From CAZFMJ01 sp964520045 (GTDB taxonomy: Bacteria; Elusimicrobiota; Elusimicrobia; Elusimicrobiales; CAZFMJ01): a stretch of 46,440 bases of DNA. Under the pieces are notes generated by a model. It worked only from the letters and a program-made list of their open reading frames with translations, was not told where the DNA came from and searched no databases. Positions 32,627 to 41,641 of this stretch are shown here, piece by piece. The first letter of the stretch is position 1. Each line of letters opens with the position of its first letter. The translations under genes were made by a program, and so were the position numbers. The DNA is taken from positions 1-46,440 of the forward strand of contig CAZFMJ010000014.1 of assembly GCA_964520045.1 (NCBI GenBank), read 5' to 3'.

Positions 32627-32666
32627 ACTGCGTCATCTGCGTTCTATTATTGCTGCTGAGTGTTTT

Positions 32667-33755
32667 TTATTTTTTTGCCTCGATATCCTGCTCAATTCCC
32701 CTGACGGCTAAAAGCACGTCGTCGGGATTGGAGGCCGCCGCTATTATGTCATCAAGCTTCACCATTCCGTCCTTGTAAAGCTTGACCAGCGATTGATTGA
32801 AAGACTGCATTCCGTAAAAAGCCCCTTTTGTTATCGCCTGCGCCACGCCTATAAGATTGTTGTCTTCCACCATTTTTTTAATATGCGCGGTCATAATCAG
32901 GATTTCCACGGCAGGAACCCTTCCGCCTTTTGTGCACGGCAAAAGCCGCTGTGATATAACGCCCTTAAGCGTATCCGCGAGCTGAAGCCTTATCTGGGCC
33001 TGCTGATGCGGCGGAAAAAGGTCGATAACGCGCGAAACCGTCTGAACCGCGTTTATCGTATGAACAGTGCCCAGAACCAAATGGCCTGTTTCAGCGGCTG
33101 TTATCGCCGCCTGAGTGGTCTCCAAATCGCGCATTTCTCCCACCATTATGATATCGGGGTCCTGCCTCATGGCAGAACGCAGGGCGTCAACGAAATTCAT
33201 CGTATCCATCCCGATCTCGCGCTGGCTTATTATTGATTTATCGTCGCGGAAAACAAACTCAATGGGGTCTTCAATGGTTATTATGTGGCCTTCCAGCTTA
33301 TGGTTGATATGGTCTATCATGGCCGCCAGCGTGGAAGTTTTTCCCGAGCCGGTTATCCCCGTTACAAGTATCAGTCCGCGTTCATTGGCGGCCAGCTTCT
33401 GAAGCGGACCGGCGGGAAGCCTAAGCTGTTCCATGGACGGGACATCGAGAGGAATATGTCTTACGGAAATGCAGAACTTTCCCTTTTCCAGATATACATT
33501 AAACCGGAAACGCCCCAGTTCCTTGCCGTCCATTGAGAAATCCGTCTCATGCTTTTTTTCAAAGATATCCCTTGCGCGCGGATTCATGCATGCGAATGCC
33601 ATGGTTTCCACTTCTTTGGCCGAAAGCTGCGAGCCGTTTATCTGATTAACGGATCCGTCTATGCGCACATAAGCCTGGCGGTCGCTGCGCACATGAAGGT
33701 CGCTGGCCTTATGCTGCACCATCGTTTTGAGAAGAGTATTAAGATCAACGGCCAT
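32667..33755 (-). CDS. pilT: Type IV pilus retraction ATPase, PilT/PilU-like
   Basis: A 362-residue hexameric ATPase that retracts type IV pili for twitching motility or DNA uptake. The Walker A motif is GITGSGKTS (about 128-136). The Walker B region DPDIIMVGEMRD and the arginine-finger and histidine box TGHLVLGTVHT follow in the usual order. The C-terminal FYGMQSFNQSLVKLYKDG matches PilT/PilU, closer to the PilT type in length. No pilus assembly genes are nearby; the gene stands between dNK and ftsZ. ATG 33755 lies 13 bases after ftsZ, so transcription may continue from the fts cluster. Confidence 0.9.
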   Translation of the reverse strand: MAVDLNTLLKTMVQHKASDLHVRSDRQAYVRIDGSVNQINGSQLSAKEVETMAFACMNPRARDIFEKKHETDFSMDGKELGRFRFNVYLEKGKFCISVRHIPLDVPSMEQLRLPAGPLQKLAANERGLILVTGITGSGKTSTLAAMIDHINHKLEGHIITIEDPIEFVFRDDKSIISQREIGMDTMNFVDALRSAMRQDPDIIMVGEMRDLETTQAAITAAETGHLVLGTVHTINAVQTVSRVIDLFPPHQQAQIRLQLADTLKGVISQRLLPCTKGGRVPAVEILIMTAHIKKMVEDNNLIGVAQAITKGAFYGMQSFNQSLVKLYKDGMVKLDDIIAAASNPDDVLLAVRGIEQDIEAKK

Positions 33756-33767
33756 TTTCCACCACCC

Positions 33768-34931
33768 TTATTTCAGTTTCGTGGTTTTACGCCTGAGATA
33801 CGCCGGCTTAAGCAGCTCTTCCGAAGCTCCGCCGGTTTCAAAATCTTTCTGCGCATACTGCCCCGACTGCTCCAAAAAATCGCCCTGGTACATTTGGGGA
33901 TGCGGATACGGCAAAATCCTTTTTTTCCCGGCAAGCCGGCCTTTTTCGGAAAAACCGGAAGTCTCTTTCGGTTTTATGCCCGTGGCAATAACCGTTATCT
34001 TTATCGCATCTCCTAAAGAATCATCATAAGCCTGGCCGAATTTGACATTGGCGTCCTGACTCGCGCTCCTTCGTATAAACTCCATAGCCTCGCTGATTTC
34101 ATGAATTGTTATATCTTTGCTGCCGGTGAAATTGACCAATACACCGCTGGCTCCTTCTATGACCGCATGTTCAAGAAGCGGGGAATCTATGGCCTTTTTT
34201 GCAGCCTCCAAATGCCTGTTGGGACCGGACATCTGGCCTATTCCTATAAGCGCGTCGCCGGATTTTATCATGATTTTTTTCACATCCGCAAAATCCACGT
34301 TTATATCGCCGGCTGTGGTTATGAGATCGGAAATGCCCTGTATAGCCTGTCTGAGAACGTCGTCGGCAAGCCTGTAGGCCTCCTGACTGGTGGTAGTTTT
34401 GTCTATTATATTAAAAAGCCGCTCATTGGGTATTATAAGCAAAGAATCCACGTAATTCCGCATTTCTTTTATGCCCGCTTCCGCCTGAGCCGCCCTTATC
34501 CTGCCTTCAAAATCAAAGGGACGGGTAACTACTCCTATTACAAGAGCGCTGGTGTCCCTTGCAAGCTGGGCGACTACGGGCGCGCCTCCCGTGCCTGTTC
34601 CTCCCCCCATGCCGGCGGTGACAAATATCAAATCGGCGCCGGCAAGCAGTTCTTTTATGCTTTCCGCTGACTCAAGGGCCGCCTGACGGCCCCTTACGGG
34701 ATCCCCCCCCACTCCCAGCCCCTTTGTCAGATTCTCGCCTATTTGAATCCGTATTGAAGATTTGTTGCGCCTCAAATCCTGAGCATCGGTATTAAGGGCA
34801 ACAAATTCCACCGAGCGGATGCCGGCTTCCACCATGCGGTTTACGGCGTTTCCTCCGCCCCCCCCCACGCCGATTACCCGTATTACGGCATCGCTGTTCT
34901 TAAAATCGTCAGTGCATTTTATTCTTGCCAT
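33768..34931 (-). CDS. ftsZ: Cell division protein FtsZ
   Basis: A 387-residue tubulin-like GTPase forming the division ring. It has GGGGGNAVNRM (about 23-33) and the GTP-binding tubulin signature GGGTGTGG (109-116). A variable linker follows residue 320, and the C-terminus carries a FtsA/ZipA-binding peptide, here ELLKPAYLRRKTTKLK, close to the usual LxxPxFLRR form. It lies 13 bases after ftsA in the order ftsQ-ftsA-ftsZ, which is conserved, and is followed by pilT. Confidence 0.97.
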   Translation of the reverse strand: MARIKCTDDFKNSDAVIRVIGVGGGGGNAVNRMVEAGIRSVEFVALNTDAQDLRRNKSSIRIQIGENLTKGLGVGGDPVRGRQAALESAESIKELLAGADLIFVTAGMGGGTGTGGAPVVAQLARDTSALVIGVVTRPFDFEGRIRAAQAEAGIKEMRNYVDSLLIIPNERLFNIIDKTTTSQEAYRLADDVLRQAIQGISDLITTAGDINVDFADVKKIMIKSGDALIGIGQMSGPNRHLEAAKKAIDSPLLEHAVIEGASGVLVNFTGSKDITIHEISEAMEFIRRSASQDANVKFGQAYDDSLGDAIKITVIATGIKPKETSGFSEKGRLAGKKRILPYPHPQMYQGDFLEQSGQYAQKDFETGGASEELLKPAYLRRKTTKLK

Positions 34932-34944
34932 TTACCGCCCCGTT

Positions 34945-36177
34945 CTAAAACATGTCCTGCACCCATGAAATAACCTTGCGTTTCCACACCGCTTTCTTTC
35001 TGGGTATGGAATCAGCATAACTCCATGACCTCAGGAAAGGATAACATACAATTCCAAGCGCCGTATTGTATACGGGATGCAGATATTCCTCATCGCAGGT
35101 TACAAATTCCCTGTTTATCGAGCCGGCGCGCACCTGCTGAAGCTCCATCACCTGCTCTGAAGCCTCCGCCATCCCTCTTAAAAGCGAACCGCCTCCGGTC
35201 AAAACTCCTCCTCCGGGCAAATCGGCATAATTGGAATTCTGAAATTCATCGCGGACTTTTGTGAATATTTCTTCCACCCTGGGCTGTATGTAGTCAAGAA
35301 GAGTGTGCGTCTTCACCACATGCTCGGTGCGTCCGTCCAGTCCCACCACTGTTATCTGCTCGTCGCCGGAAATAAGCGAAGCCAGAGCCGCCCCGTACTT
35401 TTCCTTTATCGTTTGCGCCGTCGACAGCGAAGTCCTAAGCCCATAGGCGAGATCCCTCGTTATAAAGTCGCTTCCTACCGGTATCTCCTTCGAAAAATGT
35501 ATGCTTCCCTCAAAATATATCCCCAAAGAAAGAGTCTGTCCGCCGACATCCACGAGAAGACAGCCCAGATCTTTTTCTTCCGGAGTTACGACGATTTCGC
35601 CCAGAGCCAACAGCCCGTAAATAGGTTCTATCACCCTGAACCCGGCCTGCGACACGGCTTTTATAAGATTATTCAGATGAGAACTGGACGCCGTCACTAT
35701 ATGCACTTCCACTTCAAGAAGAGAGCCTTCCATCCCCACGGGATTGGGTACACCCCTCTGCCTGTCAAGAGAAAATCCCTGCGGCACCACATGCAGTATT
35801 TCACGATCGCTCGAAATCGGTATTGCTTTGGCATTCTCTATGACGTTTGCGACATCTTCGCCGGTTATTTCCTTGTCCGTCCTGGCGATGTTATACGCCC
35901 CCCGGTTATTAAAAGACTGAAGATGAGCGCCCCTGACTCCGAGATATACTTCTCCCACTATTTCCTTCGCTTTTTCTTCAGCCTCTTCCATAGCCTGCGT
36001 GATGGCGCGGGCTGTTTCCGAAATATTGACAACAACCCCGCCCTTAATCCCCCTGCACGGAACCGTGGCTCCCGAAAGAACCCTTACCGCCTGCACCCCC
36101 GGATCCTGCGCCGCCAATATGCAGGTAACGCGCCCGCTTCCCATGTCCAGACTTGCAACTATTTCGGGTTTAGTCAT
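34945..36177 (-). CDS. ftsA: Cell division protein FtsA
   Basis: A 410-residue actin-like protein that anchors FtsZ to the inner membrane. The nucleotide-binding start SLDMGSGRVTCILAA (about 9-23), the central LLVDVGGQTLSLGIY (phosphate 2) and GVVLTGGGSLLRGM-like adenosine motif (GGGVLTGGGSLL) are present. The C-terminus (RKKAVWKRKVISWVQDMF) is the expected amphipathic membrane-targeting helix. The start follows ftsQ by one base. The presence of the division trio supports free-living growth. Confidence 0.96.
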   Translation of the reverse strand: MTKPEIVASLDMGSGRVTCILAAQDPGVQAVRVLSGATVPCRGIKGGVVVNISETARAITQAMEEAEEKAKEIVGEVYLGVRGAHLQSFNNRGAYNIARTDKEITGEDVANVIENAKAIPISSDREILHVVPQGFSLDRQRGVPNPVGMEGSLLEVEVHIVTASSSHLNNLIKAVSQAGFRVIEPIYGLLALGEIVVTPEEKDLGCLLVDVGGQTLSLGIYFEGSIHFSKEIPVGSDFITRDLAYGLRTSLSTAQTIKEKYGAALASLISGDEQITVVGLDGRTEHVVKTHTLLDYIQPRVEEIFTKVRDEFQNSNYADLPGGGVLTGGGSLLRGMAEASEQVMELQQVRAGSINREFVTCDEEYLHPVYNTALGIVCYPFLRSWSYADSIPRKKAVWKRKVISWVQDMF

Positions 36178-36178
36178 A

Positions 36179-37015
36179 TTATTTTGTAACGAGTCCTATC
36201 GCATTAACGATAATCTTTCCATCCTTAAAATACCTTAAATCAGCATTTACCGGGCATGCAAGCCTGTTTTTTGAATCCTCAAGGATCTGGTTAAGCCTTT
36301 CAATTTTAGCGCTTGTAAATTCCCTCTCGCCCCAGCGCACGCGCGAGCCGTCCGCAAGCCGCAGTATGAATTCTTCTTCCTCCGGCAGATATTCTATCGC
36401 TGAAATTTCGGCTGAAAGAAATTTCCTCTTTAAATTTATATCCGAAATGAAACCGGCCAATCCCGGAAATTTGTGCCGGACTGCCCGCTCCTCCGCAGCT
36501 TTAGCGTAGGAGAGCCCTATCTCCACCCGAACCAAATCCTTGCCATAAAACCCTTCAGGGGCAGGGAATACGCCGCCGGATTTGTCAAGATATCCGCTGA
36601 AACCGCCCATATTTATCTTCGCAACGGGAGATTTGAGCGTTATCTGCACGTTAACTTTTCTGGATATCCATTTTTTTTTAAAAGCGAACGACGACAGGTA
36701 TTGGAACTCCGAATCTATCTTTGAACCCAGCAGCATGGAATCCGAATCCAGCCATTTTCTTCCCGGCTCAAGATTCAACGCTTTTATGATATCGCTCCGG
36801 CTTCCGTCCGGCAAACCCGTTATTTCAACTTCGCCTATTTTCCAGCTTGGTATTTTTTTATCCGCCAGTTTTTCCGCATACCGCCACGCCCTGACTGAAA
36901 AATGCGCCGAAAACGCGGCGGCGGCAAGGAACGCAAAAGCAATCCAGAATTTTTTGCGGTTGCGGCGCTTAACTTTTACGCGCATTACAACCCTTGTCTT
37001 CTTCACGCGCCGCAT
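36179..37015 (-). CDS. ftsQ: Cell division protein FtsQ/DivIB
   Basis: A 278-residue bitopic membrane protein. A basic N-terminus (RRVKKTRVVMRVKVKRRNRKK), one membrane helix (about 25-45), then a POTRA domain (IGEVEITGLPDGSRSDIIKAL, about 61-81) and the following FtsQ domain. It links the early FtsA/FtsZ proteins to the late division machinery. Length is standard. It heads the ftsQ-ftsA-ftsZ cluster with one base between it and ftsA. The usual mur genes upstream are absent; a spacer and tRNA-Leu lie there instead. Confidence 0.88.
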   Translation of the reverse strand: MRRVKKTRVVMRVKVKRRNRKKFWIAFAFLAAAAFSAHFSVRAWRYAEKLADKKIPSWKIGEVEITGLPDGSRSDIIKALNLEPGRKWLDSDSMLLGSKIDSEFQYLSSFAFKKKWISRKVNVQITLKSPVAKINMGGFSGYLDKSGGVFPAPEGFYGKDLVRVEIGLSYAKAAEERAVRHKFPGLAGFISDINLKRKFLSAEISAIEYLPEEEEFILRLADGSRVRWGEREFTSAKIERLNQILEDSKNRLACPVNADLRYFKDGKIIVNAIGLVTK

Positions 37016-37323
37016 TGTTTAAACCTCAGCCTGCCTCCGGCATGAAACCACCGCATGCGCGCGCCAAAAAGCAAATATCGCAAAACGTCGATGGCTTTTT
37101 AGAAATTTTAAAGGCATGGATAAGAAGGGGCAATCCGCATCAATAGTTATATTCCGCTGACTAAAGTCATTATAATAAGTTACATATAGCAAAGTCCAAT
37201 TTTTTACGTTATCTGCCGCGCGCCAAACTGCCTTTTTGATCCAAAAATTTCATCTTTTAAAAATTTCAATGAATTTAGCCGAAGAATTTGATACAATCCT
37301 GATATATTTTAATGCCGGTTAAT
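37016..37323. other. Intergenic region between ftsQ and tRNA-Leu
   Basis: No gene or repeat is recognised in this 308-base spacer. It must hold divergent promoters for ftsQ and for tRNA-Leu. TATATT at 37303-37308 could be the tRNA -10, and the partial duplication AATGCCGG/AATGCCGGG sits just before the tRNA. It is AT-rich in its right half. Confidence 0.5.
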
Positions 37324-37409
37324 GCCGGGATGCTGGAACTGGCAGACAGGCCGGTCTCAAAAACCGGTGGTCCGAAAAGACCGTGTGGGTTCGATCCCCT
37401 CTCCCGGCA
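37324..37409 (+). tRNA. tRNA-Leu (anticodon CAA)
   Basis: The acceptor is GCCGGGA/TCCCGGC with discriminator A. The anticodon stem CCGGT/ACCGG has loop CTCAAAA (anticodon CAA). A long variable arm (GGTC/GACC) is typical of class II tRNA-Leu. The T stem GTGGG/CCCTC contains one T-T mismatch, an oddity. CCA is not encoded. Confidence 0.9.
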
Positions 37410-37435
37410 ATAACAAATTCCGACAGGAGATTTAC

Positions 37436-37807
37436 ATGAAACGCATTCTGGTCATCGACGACGACAAAGCCTTTTCCGAGCTTATGAAAGATTTTTTCAC
37501 CGATCAGGGATATATGGTGCAATGCGCATATACCGGCGAAGAAGGCCTTAAAGTCGTAAAGGCATTCAATCCCGACGTCATTTTTCTCGACGTAATGATG
37601 CCGGGGATGTACGGCATAGAAGTTTTAAGACATCTCAAAGAAGATGAAAAAACCTACGCCATTCCGGTCATTATTCTCACTGGAAGCAATTTTGATTTCA
37701 GCATGAAAGATCTATTCAAGCAGGAAGGAAACTGCAAAGGATTCCTGAACAAAACGGTCGAATTGAGCAGGATAGAGCAGGAATTAGCCAACATCTTCTG
37801 CGCCTAG
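37436..37807 (+). CDS. Lone response-regulator receiver (CheY-like)
   Basis: A 123-residue protein consisting of a receiver domain only. The acidic pair is IDDD (residues 7-10), the phosphorylated Asp lies in VIFLDVMMPG (about residue 52), and the later strand is VIILTGS (about 78-84). The usual Lys-Pro near the end is Lys-Thr (FLNKT). The region between beta-4 and beta-5 has an extra NFDFSMKDLFKQEGN segment. It follows tRNA-Leu with an ACAGGAGA ribosome-binding site and precedes a paralogue 17 bases later. The kinase partner is not in the window. Confidence 0.85.
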   Translation: MKRILVIDDDKAFSELMKDFFTDQGYMVQCAYTGEEGLKVVKAFNPDVIFLDVMMPGMYGIEVLRHLKEDEKTYAIPVIILTGSNFDFSMKDLFKQEGNCKGFLNKTVELSRIEQELANIFCA

Positions 37808-37824
37808 TAGGCAAGGAGCCTTCA

Positions 37825-38217
37825 ATGAACATGGAAAAAAAGAAAAAAATTCTGGTCGTGGACGACAATCAGTCTTTTATTCAGCTGATGGAAATGAGTT
37901 TTTCAAAGGAATTTGATATTATCGAGGCGTTGGACGGCGAGGAAGGCTTAAAAAAAGCCATCGCTGAAAAACCAGGCATAATCCTGATAGATATAATGAT
38001 GCCCAAAGTTTCAGGCATCGAAATGCTGAGAAACCTTCTGGCTGAGCCTGAGACGAAATCAATTCCGGTTATTGTTCTGACCGCCTACAATTTCGACTCG
38101 AATATACGCACTCTCTTTGAGCAGGAATCGAATGTAAAGGGATTCCTGCAGAAAACCTGCGATCTTAACACATTGCGAAAAAATATTCACACAGCGCTGA
38201 AAGCCGCCGGCGGATAA
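37825..38217 (+). CDS. Second lone receiver, paralogue of the 37436 gene
   Basis: A 130-residue receiver-only protein with the acidic pair VVDDN (about 12-16), Asp in IILIDIMMPK (about residue 57) and VIVLTAYNFD. It shares with the neighbouring gene the NFD...LFEQES segment and the FLQKT ending in place of K-P. The two probably arose by tandem duplication and may accept phosphate from the same kinase, or act as a phosphate sink. The ATG has AAGGAG upstream. A second Met at codon 3 (37831) is a possible start. Confidence 0.85.
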   Translation: MNMEKKKKILVVDDNQSFIQLMEMSFSKEFDIIEALDGEEGLKKAIAEKPGIILIDIMMPKVSGIEMLRNLLAEPETKSIPVIVLTAYNFDSNIRTLFEQESNVKGFLQKTCDLNTLRKNIHTALKAAGG

Positions 38218-38288
38218 AAGAAATAAAACTCAAAATCCTAAACTCTAAATTCTAAACAATTAACCGGGGACTTTCGCACATAAAGTAT

Positions 38289-38319
38289 CCCGAACAATCC
38301 TAAAAACCGCTGGTTTTGG
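38289..38319. repeat. Degenerate REP-like A hairpin
   Basis: CCCGAACAATCCTAAAAACC and onward aligns to the A unit at 20887, with decayed arms CCGAAC and GTTTTGG. Just before it (38227-38262) is a short tandem stretch of CTAAA/ATTCTAAAC words. Confidence 0.5.
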
Positions 38320-38351
38320 ATGAATTCCCTTATTCAGCCGAAACCTTCAGT

Positions 38352-39056
38352 TTAGTTTTTGTTTTCCGGTTCAAGCAATTCATCGAGTCTTACGGGTTTT
38401 AGCCCTTTTTTGCGGGCATCCTCAAGGATACGGCCGACAAGCCAAAGCGTTTTTTCTCTTTCTTTTTCTCCCCCGTCGTGAAGAAGCAGGATTGAACCCG
38501 GCCTCAGATTACGCAGATAGCCTTTAAGCATTTCTTCCCTGCCCAGCTGGGTCCAGTCCGAGCCGTACGTCCAATTGACCAGCGAATATCCAAGCCTGAA
38601 TACGGTTTCCCTTGCCCATTTTCCGGAGAATCCGTTCGGCAGTCTTAAATACAAAGGCCTTATTCCGCCTGCCCTTTTGATAGAATCTTCGGCTGTTTTT
38701 ATTTCCTTCTCAAGAATCGCTTCCCTTGCGGCGGATTTAAGTTTATAGTAATTTACATGCGTGTCCGTGTGATTGCACACCATATGACCGGCTTTGGCAA
38801 TTTCCGAGATCAAATCAGGATGCGCGCGGGCCGCTTCGCCCAGAACAAAAAAAGACGCTTTCGCATTATTTTCGGCAAGAATTTTCAATGCCGCCCGTGT
38901 GCTTTTCCCCGGCCCGTCGTCAAACGTCAGAGCGAATTTTTTTTCATTTTTCGGACCGTCTGAAAAAAATTTACAGCAGACAAAAGCCGCATCGGCTGGA
39001 ATGCAAATATCCGCCAGAAAAATACCACATACCGCAAGGAACATGAATGATTTCAT
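38352..39056 (-). CDS. Polysaccharide deacetylase (NodB domain)
   Basis: A 234-residue exported enzyme with a signal peptide (about residues 1-23, ending PADAAF). The NodB domain has TFDDGPG (44-50, with the catalytic Asp and metal Asp), the zinc-binding HTDTH (96-100), the LRLPNG segment (usual RxPxG) and LLLHDGG near the C-terminus. It probably removes acetyl groups from peptidoglycan or another surface glycan in the periplasm. The substrate cannot be told from sequence. It stands alone between repeat elements. Confidence 0.87.
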   Translation of the reverse strand: MKSFMFLAVCGIFLADICIPADAAFVCCKFFSDGPKNEKKFALTFDDGPGKSTRAALKILAENNAKASFFVLGEAARAHPDLISEIAKAGHMVCNHTDTHVNYYKLKSAAREAILEKEIKTAEDSIKRAGGIRPLYLRLPNGFSGKWARETVFRLGYSLVNWTYGSDWTQLGREEMLKGYLRNLRPGSILLLHDGGEKEREKTLWLVGRILEDARKKGLKPVRLDELLEPENKN

Positions 39057-39100
39057 ATTACAGTTACAGAACTGCTCCGTTTGTTTAGGCTACCAGTCTT

Positions 39101-39165
39101 CAGCCTTTCCGTCTATCCGCTTCAGCGGAGGACGAGACCCCGCCGTGATTTTCGGCGGGCAGCCT
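39101..39165. repeat. Second copy of the 53-bp palindromic family, flanked by CAGCCT
   Basis: TCCGTCTATCCGCTTCAGCG and onward (39108-39159) aligns with the nested element at 9367-9419, sharing TCCGC-TT-GCGGAGG-CGAGA-CCCGCC. It is flanked by the direct repeat CAGCCT (39101-39106, 39160-39165), which may be a target-site duplication. Confidence 0.6.
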
Positions 39166-39170
39166 ATCCC

Positions 39171-40844
39171 CTATATCTCATGACGCTCAAGAGTCCTTAC
39201 TCCCATTGTCCATGGGATAAAAAAAGCGGCGGCATTAATCACAATAAAACCGGCCGCGCACCAGCCCGCTATCTCCCAATTCCAGGCGCCGGGTCTTCCA
39301 AAAATACCGGCAAAGTGCATCTGAACGGGCCATGCTTCTATGGCGATGACGGCCCCTATATATCCCAGACAGCAGGCCATATAGATAAAACCGCCCGCGG
39401 AAGATTCTATCTGATGGATGTTTTCCACATTAAACCTGGGGAACACAGCTCCCAGCCCGACCCCCATGACTGAAATAGCCGCTGAGCATAGGATTATCGT
39501 AGCGGCGGAAAGCGCTGAAACAAATAAATCGGCGTTAAGTATCCTGTTTGACCATATCACAAGAACCGAGCCTATCGCGATAGAAGGCACGGCCGAGAAA
39601 ATAAGCTTCTCGAACATTATCTGCTTTACGGACAGCGGCGCGCTTTTAAGCAGCCAATAACTTTTACCCTCAAGGCTTACAGCCGGAAAAGTAAACCGCA
39701 AACCTATGGCGGCCACAACAAATCCGGCTATGCCTATATTGAGAAATGAGACCACGCTTTTAAGCGCCGGAGTGTCCAGCGGAAGCTGCCGTATGCTGAA
39801 AAGATACACTGAAATCAGCGCGATAATAAGCGTTATCTGCGACCAATAACGCGCGTCTCTTAAAAAAAGCTTTCTGTCTTTCCAATAAAGAGTGAGAAAC
39901 CGGCTAAAAGGATAATTTGCGGCCGCAAGCCTGCGTTCGAAACAGTCTGCGCCCGAGGAAGAAAATTTTCTGCCCTCCTGCGCCCCGCTGAATCCTTCGG
40001 CATAAAAAATACCCGCTATATATATCATGAATGCATAAACCGCAAAACAGCATACGAACAACAGGGCGCCGTATGCCGAAAAAACGGCCCATTTCCCGGC
40101 GGTAAACGCCATCATCGCCTTTGTTATCCACCAAGACGGAAGATACTCGGCGGTAGGAGCCTGAAGATACTGCAGATACTGGGAGACCGCCTCCAAAGCG
40201 TCGGGTCTCAGCAGTTTTTCCGGCTGGGAAAATCTGACCATCACATAAACGGCAGCCAAGGAAACGCTTCCTAAAATCCAAACCACATCCCTTGTTTTGG
40301 AAGTAGGGAAAATATACATTAGAAACAGGCTGAATATTATGCCGAACGCGGCCGCAGTCATCACAAAAGGCACAAGAAGCGCCGCGAATGAAAGATAAAA
40401 TCCCATGCCCGCCGATTTGATTTTTCCGAATGCAAGGATATACGGAAAAAGCGCAAGCGCAATCGTCCACGAAGAATAAAAAACGGTCTCAACCGCCTTG
40501 TCCCAAAAAAGTTTGCGCTCGCTTAGAGGAGAAGCAAAAAGGAATTTCAGATCATACGAATAGAAAAGCGTGGTCATAGCCGCTATAAGACTTGAAACCG
40601 CTATCATTGAAAACGTCGTAAGGAAAGCCATGGCGGTCAGCTTCCAGCCGAGGAGCGGCCCTATTACAGCCACCCCGTCAAGATAACGAAAAACCCTTAA
40701 AAACCCCGAGTAAAGTCCCAGAAGTATGGCAAGCCCTGCCGCCGTGAACAATCCCCTTTTAATTATCTCCCAATTATCCAGCCATGCCAGAGCATTCCCC
40801 ATGCTCTTAAGCCTGCGTTGCAAAAGGATCATAAAATGTATCAA
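39171..40844 (-). CDS. ABC transporter permease
   Basis: A 557-residue membrane protein with about 12 hydrophobic segments, arranged as two permease halves typical of ABC-2 exporters, including a large polar segment near residues 280-310. It partners the ATPase encoded immediately upstream. The start is a TTG inside the ATPase stop (TTGA), so translation is coupled; an ATG lies 12 bases on (40832). The substrate is unknown; the type often moves lipids, drugs or peptides out of the cell. Confidence 0.8.
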   Translation of the reverse strand: MIHFMILLQRRLKSMGNALAWLDNWEIIKRGLFTAAGLAILLGLYSGFLRVFRYLDGVAVIGPLLGWKLTAMAFLTTFSMIAVSSLIAAMTTLFYSYDLKFLFASPLSERKLFWDKAVETVFYSSWTIALALFPYILAFGKIKSAGMGFYLSFAALLVPFVMTAAAFGIIFSLFLMYIFPTSKTRDVVWILGSVSLAAVYVMVRFSQPEKLLRPDALEAVSQYLQYLQAPTAEYLPSWWITKAMMAFTAGKWAVFSAYGALLFVCCFAVYAFMIYIAGIFYAEGFSGAQEGRKFSSSGADCFERRLAAANYPFSRFLTLYWKDRKLFLRDARYWSQITLIIALISVYLFSIRQLPLDTPALKSVVSFLNIGIAGFVVAAIGLRFTFPAVSLEGKSYWLLKSAPLSVKQIMFEKLIFSAVPSIAIGSVLVIWSNRILNADLFVSALSAATIILCSAAISVMGVGLGAVFPRFNVENIHQIESSAGGFIYMACCLGYIGAVIAIEAWPVQMHFAGIFGRPGAWNWEIAGWCAAGFIVINAAAFFIPWTMGVRTLERHEI

Positions 40845-41566
40845 CTTCCCGTAAGACTCAGGAAAATATCCTCCAGCGAATTAGAACTGTCTGCGTTGGC
40901 CATGGAGCGCAGCTGGTCCATGGCGCCCAGCGCTATCATCCTGCCCTCTGACATTATGCCGATTCTATGACAGAGTTTTTCCGCTATTTCAAGTATATGG
41001 GTGCACATAAAAATTGCCGCGCCCTTTTCAGCCAGAGAAAGAAGCATATCTTTCACCATGCGGGCGCTTTTCGGATCAAGCCCCACCATAGGCTCGTCCA
41101 TAAGCAGAACTTTGGGATCGCGCAAAAGCGCGCTTGCGATAACAAGTTTCTGCCTCATTCCATGCGAATAAGATTCAAGCAGTTCTCCGCTCCATTTTGA
41201 CAGCTCAAACATCTCCAGCAATCCGCCTATCCTGTTTTCCTGCACAGAACGCGGCACTGAATACAAATCGCCCGTAAACTGCATAAACTCTTTTCCGGTC
41301 AGCTTTGGATAAACAAAAGGCTCGTCGGGAACCAAAGCCATGTTTTTTTTGGCTTCCATTGTCTGCTTCTCGACGTCAAAACCGGCCACGAATATCCTTC
41401 CCGAAGTCGGCCTCATTATTCCCGAAAGCAGTTTGACCGTTGTTGTTTTGCCCGCGCCGTTCGGGCCTAAAAACCCGAATATTTCTCCGGCTTTGATCTC
41501 AAGATTAAGATTATCGACGGCGGCAAAACCGCCGAAACGTTTGGTAAGATTTTCTATTTTTATCAT
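40841..41566 (-). CDS. ABC transporter ATP-binding protein
   Basis: A 241-residue ATPase with Walker A GPNGAGKTT (about 34-42), the ABC signature region SYSHGMRQK (about 132-140; the SGG of the usual LSGGQ is replaced by SHGM) and Walker B VLLMDEP (about 152-158), then the H-loop CTHILE (about 188-193). It energises the permease encoded downstream and overlaps it by four bases. The GMRQ signature is common in ABC-2 (NatA/CcmA-like) exporters. Confidence 0.92.
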   Translation of the reverse strand: MIKIENLTKRFGGFAAVDNLNLEIKAGEIFGFLGPNGAGKTTTVKLLSGIMRPTSGRIFVAGFDVEKQTMEAKKNMALVPDEPFVYPKLTGKEFMQFTGDLYSVPRSVQENRIGGLLEMFELSKWSGELLESYSHGMRQKLVIASALLRDPKVLLMDEPMVGLDPKSARMVKDMLLSLAEKGAAIFMCTHILEIAEKLCHRIGIMSEGRMIALGAMDQLRSMANADSSNSLEDIFLSLTGS

Positions 41567-41641
41567 ACGGAAAGGCCGAAGGCTGTTAGTCTGAAGACTG
41601 TTGGTCCAAAGTCTGTTAGTATCTAATTTTCGGACGGGAGA

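Larger units (their letters stand above)
32357..32666. other. Intergenic region with two repeat types
   Basis: Holds 32386-32410 (the inverted 25-bp copy of 36-60), an A hairpin (32560-32589) and a B hairpin (32595-32626). The right end has GCGTCATCTGCGTTCTATTAT, a variant of the 25-bp repeat. It presumably also holds the promoter of dNK, though I see no clear boxes. Confidence 0.6.

Noticed and set aside
35305..36189. 294-codon plus-strand frame
   Set aside because: It is antisense to ftsA, whose motifs are clear, and its translation lacks protein character.
41567..41641. Threefold 15-base repeat after the pfkB gene
   Set aside because: The copies are imperfect and too short and few to call an element; noted with the PfkB entry only.
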